Below, piece by piece: positions 54,638 to 63,354 of a stretch of 64,000 nt of DNA. This stretch comes from Thalassolituus oleivorans MIL-1 (lineage in GTDB: Bacteria > Pseudomonadota > Gammaproteobacteria > Pseudomonadales > Oceanobacteraceae). The notes beneath the pieces were generated by a model that was given only the letters and a program-made list of their open reading frames with translations, was not told the DNA's origin and ran no database searches. The stretch covers positions 779,001 through 843,000 of the forward strand of contig NC_020888.1 in assembly GCF_000355675.1 (NCBI RefSeq). Reading direction: 5' to 3'. The stretch's first letter is position 1, and every line of letters begins with the position of its first letter. The position numbers and the translations under genes were made by a program.

Positions 54638-54881
54638 GGAATTCGGGAATTTGACTCAAACTGTTGTCGATGCCTTTGACTATAGCAAAAGCTGTTACGT
54701 TCCGTCAGATTAGTGGTCAAACAGGGTAATCAATGACGCTTTTGTCAACGACAGCGCATCTAGTATTGACCGAAAAAGATACTCAGGTATCATTTACTAG
54801 ACATGTGTTCAATAGAATGAAAGGCCCAAGCCTACGCTATTGAGTTATGGCTTAATTAAAAATAATAAATTGAGGTCTTTC

Positions 54882-57014
54882 ATGGATCAAAAGGTAAGTG
54901 CGGGCAACCGTACATTATATCAGTGGCTAGCTGCTTTACCTGCGTTTCTCGTCCTAGTATTTGTCATAACCTTGAATACCAGTCACACCATGCATGCACA
55001 GTTGCTGCAGCTAGGTGAGGCGATCTGGGAAGGATATTTTCAATTACGCGAAGATCCGGTTCAACCAAGCTGCGACGTCAATATGGATGTCGAAGTGGCA
55101 ACTCAACGCTTGATTGCCGAGCGTAACGCCATACCGGAAGACGATGGCTTCTCTTTATTTGAGCCAGATCCCGTTGATCCTGTTGCTATTCGGAGATCTC
55201 TGGAGGCAGTAAAGAGCCAGTGTCAGGAAAAGTTCGATCAGTACAATGCTACGAAAGATCGGATAACGACGGGCGTGCAGATCTTCCGTTCGGTTGAAAA
55301 AGGCATCGCTGAGTTTGGTAGTGCTGGGATGTCTGTTGAGCGCATCTTGCTCGCCATACTCGTATTGATATGTGGTGGTACGGCACTCGTCACACGTCAT
55401 CATATAGCTCTGCGTCCTACCGTCACGGCGATGGATTATCGTGTGTCTGCGGGTGCTCAGTTTATCGCCTTCTGCCTTCTGTTTTATTCTGTTTATAGCT
55501 TTAAGGTGATCGCCTTCTCTGCTGGAGTTGAAGTCACTACTGAACATGCGGCGCTGCACTGGATTTGGATTTTTGGTTTTGCTTCGCCAATCCTCATTAC
55601 CTTGTATCAAATGATTGTGGTGCCCAAGGAAGCCGAACCTGGCGGTAGCTTTCTAAAGGCGCAACTGGCGATTCCACTTTATGCAAATATGGCGATGATA
55701 GCCGGTGTCTACTTTCTCTCAGTGAGTCATCCTTCCGGTATTGCTATCTATCTGAATCAAATGATGGAGCTGTCGCAGTTATTTTTGAACGTTGGCCTGT
55801 ACGTTTGGGTCGGTATGCTGCTTAAACGTACCGAGATGGCGCAAAAAATATTTAATATCTTCCGCCCATTCAATCTTCCTCCTGAAATGCTAGCGGTTGC
55901 CGTTGTGGCTCTGGCGGCCATTCCAACAGCATATACCGGCGGTTCAGGTATCTTTGTTATCGCGGTCGGTGGCTTGATCTTTATGGAGCTGCGTCGTGCC
56001 GGTGCTCGCCGTCAGTTAGCGCTTGCAGCGACGGCTATGTCTGGTTCGCTTGGTGTCGTTTTGCGTCCTTGTTTGCTTGTGGTGATCGTAGCGGCACTCA
56101 ACAATGAAGTAACAACCGACCAGTTGTTTGGCTGGGGGGTGAAAGTTTTCTTTCTGACCACCTTATTGTTTGCCGTTTTTGCCCTGATAACTCGTAAAGC
56201 GCCACTCGAATACCGTAAGCCAACAGGCGATGTTTGGCCTGAGTTTCTGGCCGCACTGAAGCCTTTGATTCCTTATGTTATTTTGATCGCGGTGACGTTA
56301 GGTGCGTATGCTTTATTGCTGAATGCGTATCTTGATGAATTCTCAGCTCCGATTATCCTGCCAGTATTAATGTTAGTTATTCTTTTCTACGAGCGTTTGA
56401 CGCAAGAAAAAGATGTTCTAAAACGCGAGAATATGAACATTGATTACATCGAAGAGCGGGTAGGAGCTTCCTTGAACGACCTTAAAACCGGTCGTGATTC
56501 GATGGAGAAAATTGTGCGCGAAGCGACCACGGAAGCAACCGGTCATATCGGTGCTTTGCTGATGCTGATGGGCATGACGATGGGTATTGGTGGTGTGATT
56601 GATCGCGCCGAAATCATGCTGTTATTACCGGCGGAATTTAGCTCAATTTGGATGGCGATGGCCCTGCTAGTTGGCATGTTGGTCTTTATCGGCATGATCA
56701 TGGACCCATACGGTGCGGTTGTGCTGGTAACCGCCACGATTGCGGATATCGCCTACAAGAATGGCATTGATCCGGTGCATTTCTGGATGGTGACACTTGT
56801 AGCCTTCGAGCTTGGCTATCTAAGCCCGCCGGTGGCACTGAATCATCTGTTAACGCGACAGGTGGTTGGCGAACGGGAGTTCGAATTGGCGAAGGAAGAG
56901 AGTGCTGGTGAGAACTTCTGGTATCGTAATGAGCGGATTCTGTTGCCGCTGGTCACCATGGCGGTTGCCTTGGTTATTGTCGCCTTTCTGCCACTGGCGA
57001 TTGGTTACGATTAA
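54882..57014 (+). CDS. TRAP transporter large permease (fused, DctM-like)
   Basis: 710 aa, inner membrane. The ATG at 54882 follows TTGAGG; the frame extends 14 codons upstream. After TM1 (about residues 14-34) comes a soluble loop of about 100 residues with two Cys (SCDVNM, SQCQEK), then further helices (about 150-320) that may correspond to the small DctQ subunit. The DctM core (about 330-710) has FNLPPEMLAVAVVALAAIPTAYTGGSGIFVIAVGGLIFMELRRAGA, and MILVGMFVFIGMIMDPYGAV- and LGYLSPPVALN-type motifs. TRAP carriers use Na+ to import organic acids with a DctP binding protein, but none is encoded nearby. Substrate unknown. Confidence 0.88.
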   Translation: MDQKVSAGNRTLYQWLAALPAFLVLVFVITLNTSHTMHAQLLQLGEAIWEGYFQLREDPVQPSCDVNMDVEVATQRLIAERNAIPEDDGFSLFEPDPVDPVAIRRSLEAVKSQCQEKFDQYNATKDRITTGVQIFRSVEKGIAEFGSAGMSVERILLAILVLICGGTALVTRHHIALRPTVTAMDYRVSAGAQFIAFCLLFYSVYSFKVIAFSAGVEVTTEHAALHWIWIFGFASPILITLYQMIVVPKEAEPGGSFLKAQLAIPLYANMAMIAGVYFLSVSHPSGIAIYLNQMMELSQLFLNVGLYVWVGMLLKRTEMAQKIFNIFRPFNLPPEMLAVAVVALAAIPTAYTGGSGIFVIAVGGLIFMELRRAGARRQLALAATAMSGSLGVVLRPCLLVVIVAALNNEVTTDQLFGWGVKVFFLTTLLFAVFALITRKAPLEYRKPTGDVWPEFLAALKPLIPYVILIAVTLGAYALLLNAYLDEFSAPIILPVLMLVILFYERLTQEKDVLKRENMNIDYIEERVGASLNDLKTGRDSMEKIVREATTEATGHIGALLMLMGMTMGIGGVIDRAEIMLLLPAEFSSIWMAMALLVGMLVFIGMIMDPYGAVVLVTATIADIAYKNGIDPVHFWMVTLVAFELGYLSPPVALNHLLTRQVVGEREFELAKEESAGENFWYRNERILLPLVTMAVALVIVAFLPLAIGYD

Positions 57015-57055
57015 AGCGGTATCTGCGCTCTATTCAAGGGCGCTTAGTGACGCCA

Positions 57056-57091
57056 AGCGGCCTCCTCCGTAAAAGAGGGGGCCGTTTTTTT
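57056..57091 (+). terminator. Intrinsic terminator after the TRAP gene
   Basis: CGGCCTCCTC/GAGGGGGCCG stem with a CGTAAAA loop followed by T7; about 40 bp after the stop. Confidence 0.9.
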
Positions 57092-57110
57092 ATGCAGGTT
57101 GGTTAGAAGG

Positions 57111-57824
57111 CTAGGCGGTTACATCAATGGTCGGCCAATGCAGATGCGCAGCTACTGCGCTGAGTTCTTCTTCTCTACTGGTGTCGATTCCTGAAAACCT
57201 AGGCACAGTGCCTAAGTGCTCGACATTCTGGCGCTGAAACCACTGAGTTAAATAGTCCAAATTATCCTGCTGTGCATCCATATCGGCGTGCAGGCAGTTC
57301 GCTACCCATCCCGCTAATGGTAAACCACTGGCTTGTATTGCCTGCGCGCTTAGTTGCGCATGGTTGATGCAACCCAAGCGCATGCCAACCACCAAAATAA
57401 CGGGCAGTTTTAATGCGCAGGCAAAGTCGGCCAAGGTTTCGGTATCGTTGAGTGGGACTAACCAACCACCGGCACCTTCTATTATTTGTCGGTCGGCTTC
57501 TATTTCTAACGCGGGCTGACAGGCTGTAAAAAGTGAACTAACACTCAGTGCTATGCCTTCGCGTTGTGCTGCTATGTGCGGTGCAATAGCGGCTTCTAAG
57601 GCGATGGGGTTGTGCACTGGGTAGGTGGCCGTGGTGGTGCTGTACTGGCGTAACAGGCGGGCATCGCTGTTTTGCCATTCACCATTCATGTACTCGCACC
57701 CCGCTGCGACTGGTTTCAAACCAAAGGTACTGAAACCGAGTTGTCGTGCATTCAATAAGAGTGCGCTACTGATCAGGGTTTTGCCGGCATCGGTATCTGT
57801 GCCTGTTAAGAAATAACGTTGCAT
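57111..57824 (-). CDS. bioD: Dethiobiotin synthetase
   Basis: ATP-dependent closure of the ureido ring from 7,8-diaminononanoate and CO2. P-loop GTDTDAGKT at residues 8-16. Other family blocks: FGLKPVAAGCE and IEGAGGWLVPLNDTETLADFA (substrate/phosphate contact). The ATG at 57824 has an AGGAG 7 nt upstream; the frame extends ten codons more into bioC. 237 aa. Last gene of bioF-bioHC-bioD, 2 bp behind the bioHC stop. Confidence 0.96.
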   Translation of the reverse strand: MQRYFLTGTDTDAGKTLISSALLLNARQLGFSTFGLKPVAAGCEYMNGEWQNSDARLLRQYSTTTATYPVHNPIALEAAIAPHIAAQREGIALSVSSLFTACQPALEIEADRQIIEGAGGWLVPLNDTETLADFACALKLPVILVVGMRLGCINHAQLSAQAIQASGLPLAGWVANCLHADMDAQQDNLDYLTQWFQRQNVEHLGTVPRFSGIDTSREEELSAVAAHLHWPTIDVTA

Positions 57825-57826
57825 GG

Positions 57827-59332
57827 TTATGCTCCTGCGCGGGCGATGAGCCAAATCACTTCGTAGCTGAGTGGGAGTGTGCCGTCGGCGTTACGGGGGT
57901 AATGCTTATCGAGCTGTATCAGCGCGGAACGACCGCCTAAGCCTACGCGGCGCCCTGGATTTACGTTGGTTGCTCCTATGGCCTTTAGTCCGCGAAGTAG
58001 CTCAGGTAGTGACGCATAGTCTTCTTGTAAACAGGATTGGGCCTCATGCAACAAGGTTAAGCCATTATTCTGTAACGCCAGTTTTAACGTATTGGTATCG
58101 GCAAAGTGATTCACGTGAGGCTGATTATCAATGGCTAGCCAAGCTTGACGTAGTTCACGTTGAGTGCCGGGAATTAAGGTGGCGATTGCCAGTAAGCCAT
58201 TAGGCTTTAAAACCCGCGCCCACTCTTGCAGTGTGGTATTGGGATCTTCGCTCCATTGCAGCATTAAGCTAGAAAACACGCCGTCTTGGCTGTTGCTATC
58301 AATTGGTAGGTCATCAGCATCGGCCTGTAATAAGGTCACTTGATTGGGCAACAGGCCTTTACGTTGGGCGGCTTGTTCGAGCATGCCGCTGGCCAAATCA
58401 ATACCACTGATATGCTCAGCACCCAGCGCCAATAAAGAAGGTAACGCGGCGCCGGTGCCGCAACCAATGTCTAGCCAATGACCACTGATTTCACCGATTT
58501 GCTCCAGTAAGCGACTTACTGTGCGTTGCTGAATACTGGCTGCTTGATCATAGCTTTGGGCTGCACGACTGAACTGCTGGGCAACCAGCTGTTTATTGCG
58601 TGTCGTCTGAGTGTTTTGGACGAATGGTTTTAAGGTGGCTAACAATTCATCTCGACCTTCAGCCCTCAGAAAAAAGGCATGACCAGAGCTACAAGATGGC
58701 TGGCTTGGAATTAAACCGTGGGGATTTAACGCGTCATCGTTGCCGTACCAATGTTGTTGCGGTGATTTGGCATTTTGCGTGTCTAGCTGATAATCACCCA
58801 GCCACGCTAAGCTATGAGTCAATTCATCGAAAGCTTCTTCCGCAGGTAATTGATGCTCAGCTAGCGCACGCAGAGTGGCTTTCGCATCCCTACTACCTTG
58901 GCTGCACAAACCGAGAAAACGGCGAGCCGTTTTGGCGGGCGCCGTATTAAATTGATGGCTAAAATCTTCGAATTGCGTCGCCGACATCCCACCTTGTTGA
59001 TGTGGTCTTTGAGTGAAGCTCGCTCCTGTGGCTAAGGTAATAATCGAACGAGCGTTAGATTTTGTGGCTGCAGCCATCGCCAGCGCTCCACCAAGTGACC
59101 AGCCAATCCAAATAGCGTTATCAGGCGCTTGCGCCGCCAGTGTTTGAGCTTGTTCCGTGAACGTGGCGGTCGTGCTGTGAATATTGGCGCCCCAATGTCG
59201 TCCCGGCAGTTGCTGATAAAGCTCAGCAAATACGGTGGGGGCAAAGCTCCAGCCCGGAAGCCAACACCAATCAATCGAGGTTGTACTGGGGTTCTCGTGT
59301 AGCTGAGTCCAGAGCTCTTTGTTGACTGTCAT
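57827..59332 (-). CDS. bioC: Fused BioH-BioC: pimeloyl-ACP methyl ester esterase + malonyl-ACP methyltransferase
   Basis: 501 aa with two enzymes of biotin precursor synthesis. Residues 1-240: alpha/beta-hydrolase of the BioH type with nucleophile Ser in IWIGWSLGGALA (about 79), Asp in YGNDDALNP (about 200) and His in SSGHAFFL (about 218); it would remove the methyl ester of pimeloyl-ACP. Residues 245-501: BioC SAM methyltransferase with the N-terminal QFSRAAQSYDQAASIQ, SAM loop LDIGCGTGAALPSL, and the C-terminal GLGGRSALIQLDKHYP. So one polypeptide puts the methyl group on and takes it off. Its ATG overlaps the bioF stop (ATGA). Fusions of BioC with an esterase are known in some gammaproteobacteria. 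Confidence 0.92.
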   Translation of the reverse strand: MTVNKELWTQLHENPSTTSIDWCWLPGWSFAPTVFAELYQQLPGRHWGANIHSTTATFTEQAQTLAAQAPDNAIWIGWSLGGALAMAAATKSNARSIITLATGASFTQRPHQQGGMSATQFEDFSHQFNTAPAKTARRFLGLCSQGSRDAKATLRALAEHQLPAEEAFDELTHSLAWLGDYQLDTQNAKSPQQHWYGNDDALNPHGLIPSQPSCSSGHAFFLRAEGRDELLATLKPFVQNTQTTRNKQLVAQQFSRAAQSYDQAASIQQRTVSRLLEQIGEISGHWLDIGCGTGAALPSLLALGAEHISGIDLASGMLEQAAQRKGLLPNQVTLLQADADDLPIDSNSQDGVFSSLMLQWSEDPNTTLQEWARVLKPNGLLAIATLIPGTQRELRQAWLAIDNQPHVNHFADTNTLKLALQNNGLTLLHEAQSCLQEDYASLPELLRGLKAIGATNVNPGRRVGLGGRSALIQLDKHYPRNADGTLPLSYEVIWLIARAGA

Positions 59333-60522
59333 AGCACCTGCTCAGATGCGCGGGGCAAGGTGTTATCGTTCTGCCATATCGCCGATAATGCGTCTAACAG
59401 GCGTTTCACATCATCATCACTATGCGCAGCGCTAAGCGTTACGCGTAACCGTGCACTGCCTTCAGGAACCGTAGGGGGACGAATAGCGCTGACCCACAAG
59501 CCACGAGTGCGTAACTCATTACTTACCGAGATTGCTTTGGCGGATTCGCCAATCAACAGTGGCTGAATGGGTGAATGTGAGTCCATTAGGGGCAAGTGCA
59601 TTTGCTCTGCGCCGCTGCGGAATTGCTGGATGCGCGCCTTCAGTTGCTGGCGGCGGGCGTTGTCTTTCAACCGCTCCAGATTTCCCAGCATAGCTTCAGC
59701 AACGGCCGGTGGGAGCGCGGTGGTATAAATGTAAGGGCGGGCAAATTGAATTAGGTAATCAATCAGATCGTTAGAGCCAGCAACAAAAGCGCCATAGCCG
59801 CCCAGTGCTTTACCTAAGGTGCCGACATACACAGGTAATTGTTGTGTTGTTAAGCCGAAATGTTCGCGTACGCCACCGCCGTTTTCGCCAAGTACGCCGA
59901 AGCCGTGGGCATCGTCAATCATCAGCAGTGAACCCGTCTGCTCGCACAAACGACTGAGTTGCGGCACATCCGCAAGATCACCATCCATACTAAATAAGCT
60001 ATCGCTCACTACGAGTGTTTCGCCGCGGGCATCGTCCTTGTTCAATAAGTCGGCAAGATGTTCATAGTCTGCATGGCGAAAGCGTTGCAAGTCGGCACGG
60101 CTAAGAATGGCGCCATCGAGTAATGAGGCATGATTGAGCTTGTCTTGAATCACCCGATCACCACGTTGTGCTAGCGCGCTAATCGCACCGATATTAGCCA
60201 TATAGCCGGTTGAAAACAGAAGCGCGCGTGGATATCCCGTTAGCTCCGCTAGAGCATCTTCTAGAGCATGATGGGCTCGGCTATGTCCACACACTAAGTG
60301 CGATGCACCGCTACCGAACTGCCAGCGTCGAGCGGCTGTGGCTAAATCTTCGCCACCGCTCGCGGCTAAGCCTAAATAATCATTGCTGCAAAAGTTAACT
60401 AAGGTCTCACCGTTGCAATCAACATGAGCATCTTGAGGAGAATTTAATACGCTGCGCTGACGCCAGAGATGTTGGTCGCGACGTTGTTGCAGTTTGGAAT
60501 GTAGTCGGTGTTGCCAGCTCAT
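59329..60522 (-). CDS. bioF: 8-amino-7-oxononanoate synthase
   Basis: PLP enzyme condensing pimeloyl-ACP (or -CoA) with alanine. PLP lysine in VGTLGKALGGYGAFV (about residue 240). Other blocks: NFCSNDYLGLA, GSGASHLVCGHSRAHHALE, ALLFSTGYMANIGAISAL, and MIDDAHGFGVLGENGGG. 397 aa. First gene of the minus-strand operon bioF-bioHC-bioD, divergent from bioA across a 160-bp region with a candidate BirA site. bioB is not in the window. Confidence 0.96.
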   Translation of the reverse strand: MSWQHRLHSKLQQRRDQHLWRQRSVLNSPQDAHVDCNGETLVNFCSNDYLGLAASGGEDLATAARRWQFGSGASHLVCGHSRAHHALEDALAELTGYPRALLFSTGYMANIGAISALAQRGDRVIQDKLNHASLLDGAILSRADLQRFRHADYEHLADLLNKDDARGETLVVSDSLFSMDGDLADVPQLSRLCEQTGSLLMIDDAHGFGVLGENGGGVREHFGLTTQQLPVYVGTLGKALGGYGAFVAGSNDLIDYLIQFARPYIYTTALPPAVAEAMLGNLERLKDNARRQQLKARIQQFRSGAEQMHLPLMDSHSPIQPLLIGESAKAISVSNELRTRGLWVSAIRPPTVPEGSARLRVTLSAAHSDDDVKRLLDALSAIWQNDNTLPRASEQVL

Positions 60523-60563
60523 GAATGACTCAACAGGGTGACTCGACAGTTGGGAAGGCCTTT

Positions 60564-60591
60564 ATCATAATGGGCGCGGATAATTGGTCAA
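60564..60591 (-). promoter_or_regulatory. Sigma-70 promoter of bioF-bioHC-bioD
   Basis: On the minus strand, TTGACC (-35) and TATGAT (-10) are 16 bp apart, about 40 bp upstream of the bioF ATG. The -35 box overlaps the left half of the candidate BirA operator. Confidence 0.65.
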
Positions 60592-60617
60592 CTACACCAG
60601 AGACTTTAGGTTTACTA
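60585..60617. promoter_or_regulatory. Candidate BirA (biotin repressor) operator
   Basis: Half-sites TGGTCAACT and GGTTTACTA, separated by 15 bp, follow the known proteobacterial pattern TTGTAAACC-N14-16-GGTTTACAA with 6-7 of 9 matching bases each. The position between divergent bioA and bioF, on top of the bioF -35 box, is as in E. coli. Confidence 0.6.
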
Positions 60618-60682
60618 CTGCGGTTGGTTTGCTACTAGGTTTGGTTTTTCTAGTGGGTTAATGCAGAAATTAGGAGTAACGC

Positions 60683-61969
60683 ATGACATCGAACGGTTTA
60701 GACCTCGCTTTTGATCGCGAGCACATTTGGCATCCCTACAGTTCGATGACTCAGCCAGCCACCATTTGGCCAGTGGTCGGCGCCAAGGGAGTGCGTTTGC
60801 AACTGGAAGATGGTCGAGAATTGATTGATGGTATGGCGTCTTGGTGGTGCGCTGTGCATGGCTACAATCATCCCGTATTGAATGCTGCTGTCACTGAGCA
60901 ATTGCAGAGCATGAGTCATGTTATGTTCGGCGGCTTAACTCATGAACCTGCGATTGAATTAGCCAAGCGGCTGGTGGCTCTAACACCAGAGGGGCTAGAT
61001 AAAGTCTTTATAGCGGATTCTGGTTCGGTGTCGGTTGAAGTGGCTATCAAGATGGCCATTCAATATCAGCATGCGCGCGGTAAACCGAGCAAAAATCGCT
61101 TATTGGCACTAGAGCGCGGCTATCATGGCGATACCTTAGGGGCCATGTCTCTGTGTGATCCTAAACGCGGTATGCATCACTTATTTGCAGGTATTTTACC
61201 GCAGCAGTTTTTTGCACCTGCGCCCCATACCCGATTCACCGACGAATGGAACCCTGCCGATATCGAGCCACTGCGCGCGCAATTAGCGGAGAACTATGAG
61301 CAAATCGCGGCGTTGATCTTAGAGCCAATTGTGCAAGGCGCGGGCGGTATGCGCTTTTACCATCCTGAGTATCTACGCCAAGCGCGTGCCTTGTGCGATG
61401 AGTTTGATGTGCTGTTAATTGCCGATGAAATTGCCACTGGCTTTGGCCGTACGGGTAAATTGTTCGCCTGTGAATACGCCGATATTTCGCCCGATATTAT
61501 GTGCGTCGGCAAAGCCATTACTGGTGGTTATATGACTTTGGCGGCAACCTTAACCACGCGCCATGTAGCAGAAACAATCAGCCAAGGTGAAGCCGGCTGC
61601 TTTATGCACGGCCCAACCTTTATGGGCAATCCGCTAGCGTGTCGCGTTGCCTGTGCCAGTTTGGATTTGCTATTGAGTAGCGATTGGCAAGCGCAAGTGC
61701 AGCGTATTGAAACAGAATTAGAGCGCGGCTTGGCCCCAGCGCGGGCGTTTGCTGCTGTGGCTGATGTGCGTGTGTTGGGTGCTATTGGCGTGGTGGAACT
61801 GCATGAGCCTGTAAATATGAAAGTGCTGCAACCGGCTTGCGTAGAGCGCGGAATCTGGGTACGGCCGTTCGGCAATAATGTTTATGTGATGCCGCCGTTT
61901 ATTATGAACAACGAAGACTTGGCGACGCTGACGGGTGCGATTGTCGAGGTCATTCAAACGACTTGTTAG
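60683..61969 (+). CDS. bioA: Adenosylmethionine-8-amino-7-oxononanoate aminotransferase
   Basis: Class III PLP aminotransferase making 7,8-diaminononanoate with SAM as amino donor. 428 aa. [12 protein letters not shown] at the start and [15 protein letters not shown] are BioA-specific. Also [12 protein letters not shown]-type, [33 protein letters not shown], and the PLP lysine in [20 protein letters not shown] lies 7 nt before the ATG. Divergent from bioF. Confidence 0.97.
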   Translation: MTSNGLDLAFDREHIWHPYSSMTQPATIWPVVGAKGVRLQLEDGRELIDGMASWWCAVHGYNHPVLNAAVTEQLQSMSHVMFGGLTHEPAIELAKRLVALTPEGLDKVFIADSGSVSVEVAIKMAIQYQHARGKPSKNRLLALERGYHGDTLGAMSLCDPKRGMHHLFAGILPQQFFAPAPHTRFTDEWNPADIEPLRAQLAENYEQIAALILEPIVQGAGGMRFYHPEYLRQARALCDEFDVLLIADEIATGFGRTGKLFACEYADISPDIMCVGKAITGGYMTLAATLTTRHVAETISQGEAGCFMHGPTFMGNPLACRVACASLDLLLSSDWQAQVQRIETELERGLAPARAFAAVADVRVLGAIGVVELHEPVNMKVLQPACVERGIWVRPFGNNVYVMPPFIMNNEDLATLTGAIVEVIQTTC

Positions 61970-61999
61970 TCGGTGATCTTCCACTGCATTTTTGATGAT

Positions 62000-62025
62000 A
62001 AAAGCGCACGTCGGTGCGTTTTTTT
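62000..62025 (+). terminator. Intrinsic terminator after bioA
   Basis: GCGCAC/GTGCGT stem with a GTCG-type loop followed by T7, about 30 bp after the bioA stop. Confidence 0.88.
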
Positions 62026-62381
62026 GTGGGCGACGGAAATAGATTGACTGTGATATTTACTGATAGTTTTGTAGGTTACATACAGTATATCTGACGAATT
62101 GACAGATTTTTTGCGCGTTTACGTTCCACCATCAAAATTGTCATGCTCAAATTGCCGCCGACGAATAGTAAAAATATCAGATCAATCAATAAGTTACGAC
62201 TTTGGCCAAAGTGATAGTGTGCCAAGTGTAAAAATTAAACTGGTGTGTAAACGCGTATGCGCGTTTACATGCTAAGGAGTCTGCTTATTTTGGGTACTTT
62301 TCGTAGCAGAGACAGTGGGTTAGACTCGAAACATAAAAGGGAAGCGAAGCGTCAAAACGCGCATGCGCATGAATAAAACTG
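62026..62381. other. Non-coding region before the integron cassette
   Basis: About 355 bp without a gene. It contains a perfect palindrome (listed next), a second GCGCGTTTACG (about 62113-62123) matching its right arm, and a GTTAGAC (62319-62325) that fits the integron core-site pattern. The last bases, AATAAAACTG before TTATGC, resemble the end of an attI site, but no integrase gene is present in the region or elsewhere in the window. Confidence 0.4.
62246..62269. repeat. Perfect 10-bp inverted repeat
   Basis: TGTAAACGCG-TATG-CGCGTTTACA, a perfect hairpin with a 4-nt loop, 112 bp before the cassette boundary. Another self-complementary stretch (GCGCATGCGC) lies near 62360-62369. Purpose unknown. 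Confidence 0.6.
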
Positions 62382-63325
62382 TTATGCCTCACAGCCAAGT
62401 TACAATCTCATTCAAATTAGGAGATAGAAAATGAAAATAGTTACCGTCATAGCACTCTTTTGTGCAGCAGCAGTTGTTCCGTCATTCGCTCAGGCATCAC
62501 TTTATGACCCATCAATCGAGCACGAGCCGAAGGATGGTGTCGTCAAACTGTATGGTGCTGGGGGGCCGAATACCGCCTTCAAAAAAGTCGCTGAGGTCTG
62601 GGAAAACCGTTCGGGTACCAAAGTGGAAATTATCGCCGGGCCTGAAAGCAGATGGTCTGCTGATGCGCAGGCAGATGCCGATATACTTTGGGGTACTTCG
62701 GAGCAGTCGATGACGGCATTCCTGCTAACCTACAAGACCTTCGACCCCAGCAAGGTCGAGCCGATCTATATCAGGCCCACCGTTATAGCCGTTAAGGCCG
62801 GCAACCCAAAGAATATTCAGGGCTTTGACGCGCTTCTAGTGGAAGGAATGAAAATCGTCGTTACGGAGGGCAAGGGCATCTACAACACCTCCGGAACTGG
62901 AACATGGGAAGACGTCGCCGGACGCATGGGCTCGCTGAATGACGTCGCGCAGTTTCGGAAGAATATCGTGTCGTACTCGCTCGGCTCTGGCGCCAGCTTC
63001 AATGCGTTCAAGGAGCTGGACGCTGATGCCTGGATTACCTGGCCGAACTGGCCAATCACGCACCCCGATGTATTGGAGCTTGTTCGCTTAGATGAAGGCC
63101 GAACGATCTGGCGAGATGTCAATGTAGTCATCTCACCTGACGCAGACCGTGAGGCGCAGATGTTCCTAGACTTTCTGGTTACCGAAGAAGCGCAAAAGAT
63201 AATGGCCACCGAAGGGTGGCGGAGATAATCGCTATTTATTAGTTGCCCCATAATCCGATGCATAACAAGGCGCTGCACCGGACGGCAATTCCGCTGCGCT
63301 CCATTGCCGCCGGTGAGCTTAGTCG
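62382..63325 (+). mobile_element. Integron gene cassette (944 bp) with acfC-like gene
   Basis: The left boundary is G^TTATGC (62381-62387) and the right boundary G^TTAACC (63325-63331), both fitting the core site GTTRRRY cut after G. The cassette's own first bases (G)TTATGC are the exact reverse complement of GCATAAC at the start of its attC (63260-63266), which is the diagnostic property of an integron cassette: the two rejoin in the circular form. It holds one gene, whose start is 49 bp from the left edge, and then the attC. Cassettes usually lack a promoter. The array's integrase is not in view. Confidence 0.85.
62431..63228 (+). CDS. acfC: AcfC-like periplasmic substrate-binding protein
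   Basis: Signal peptide (MKIVTVIALFCAAAVVPSFAQA, cleavage about residue 22) and a type-II periplasmic binding fold related to sulfate/molybdate-binding proteins. It has the hallmarks of Vibrio cholerae accessory colonization factor AcfC: KLYGAGGPNTAFKKVAE, AQADADILWGTSEQSM, YIRPTVIAVKAGNPKNI, TSGTGTWEDVAGRMG, DAWITWPNWPITHPDV, and RDVNVVISPDA. 265 aa. AGGAG lies about 9 nt before the ATG. It is the only gene of an integron cassette and appears richer in G+C than its surroundings, which fits acquisition from elsewhere. No ABC permease is adjacent; ligand and role are unknown. Confidence 0.85.
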   Translation: MKIVTVIALFCAAAVVPSFAQASLYDPSIEHEPKDGVVKLYGAGGPNTAFKKVAEVWENRSGTKVEIIAGPESRWSADAQADADILWGTSEQSMTAFLLTYKTFDPSKVEPIYIRPTVIAVKAGNPKNIQGFDALLVEGMKIVVTEGKGIYNTSGTGTWEDVAGRMGSLNDVAQFRKNIVSYSLGSGASFNAFKELDADAWITWPNWPITHPDVLELVRLDEGRTIWRDVNVVISPDADREAQMFLDFLVTEEAQKIMATEGWRR

Positions 63326-63331
63326 TTAACC
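63260..63331 (+). repeat. attC recombination site (59-be)
   Basis: 72 bp from GCATAAC to GTTAACC. The arms CACCGG-A-CGGCAA and TTGCCGCCGGTG pair perfectly except for one extra A, the extrahelical base typical of attC sites, around a loop with CCGCTGCGCTCCA. The site lies 31 bp after the gene, as expected for a cassette. Confidence 0.85.
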
Positions 63332-63354
63332 CTCAAGGAGAGATTGTGGCATCA

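Noticed and set aside
62040-62100. LexA box (SOS control of an integrase promoter)
   Set aside because: TACTGTATGTAACCTACA looks similar on the minus strand, but the two halves are out of register by one base and no intI follows.
62319-62381. A tiny additional cassette between GTTAGAC and GTTATGC
   Set aside because: No matching RYYYAAC partner or foldable attC lies between them; GTTAGAC may be part of an attI or chance.
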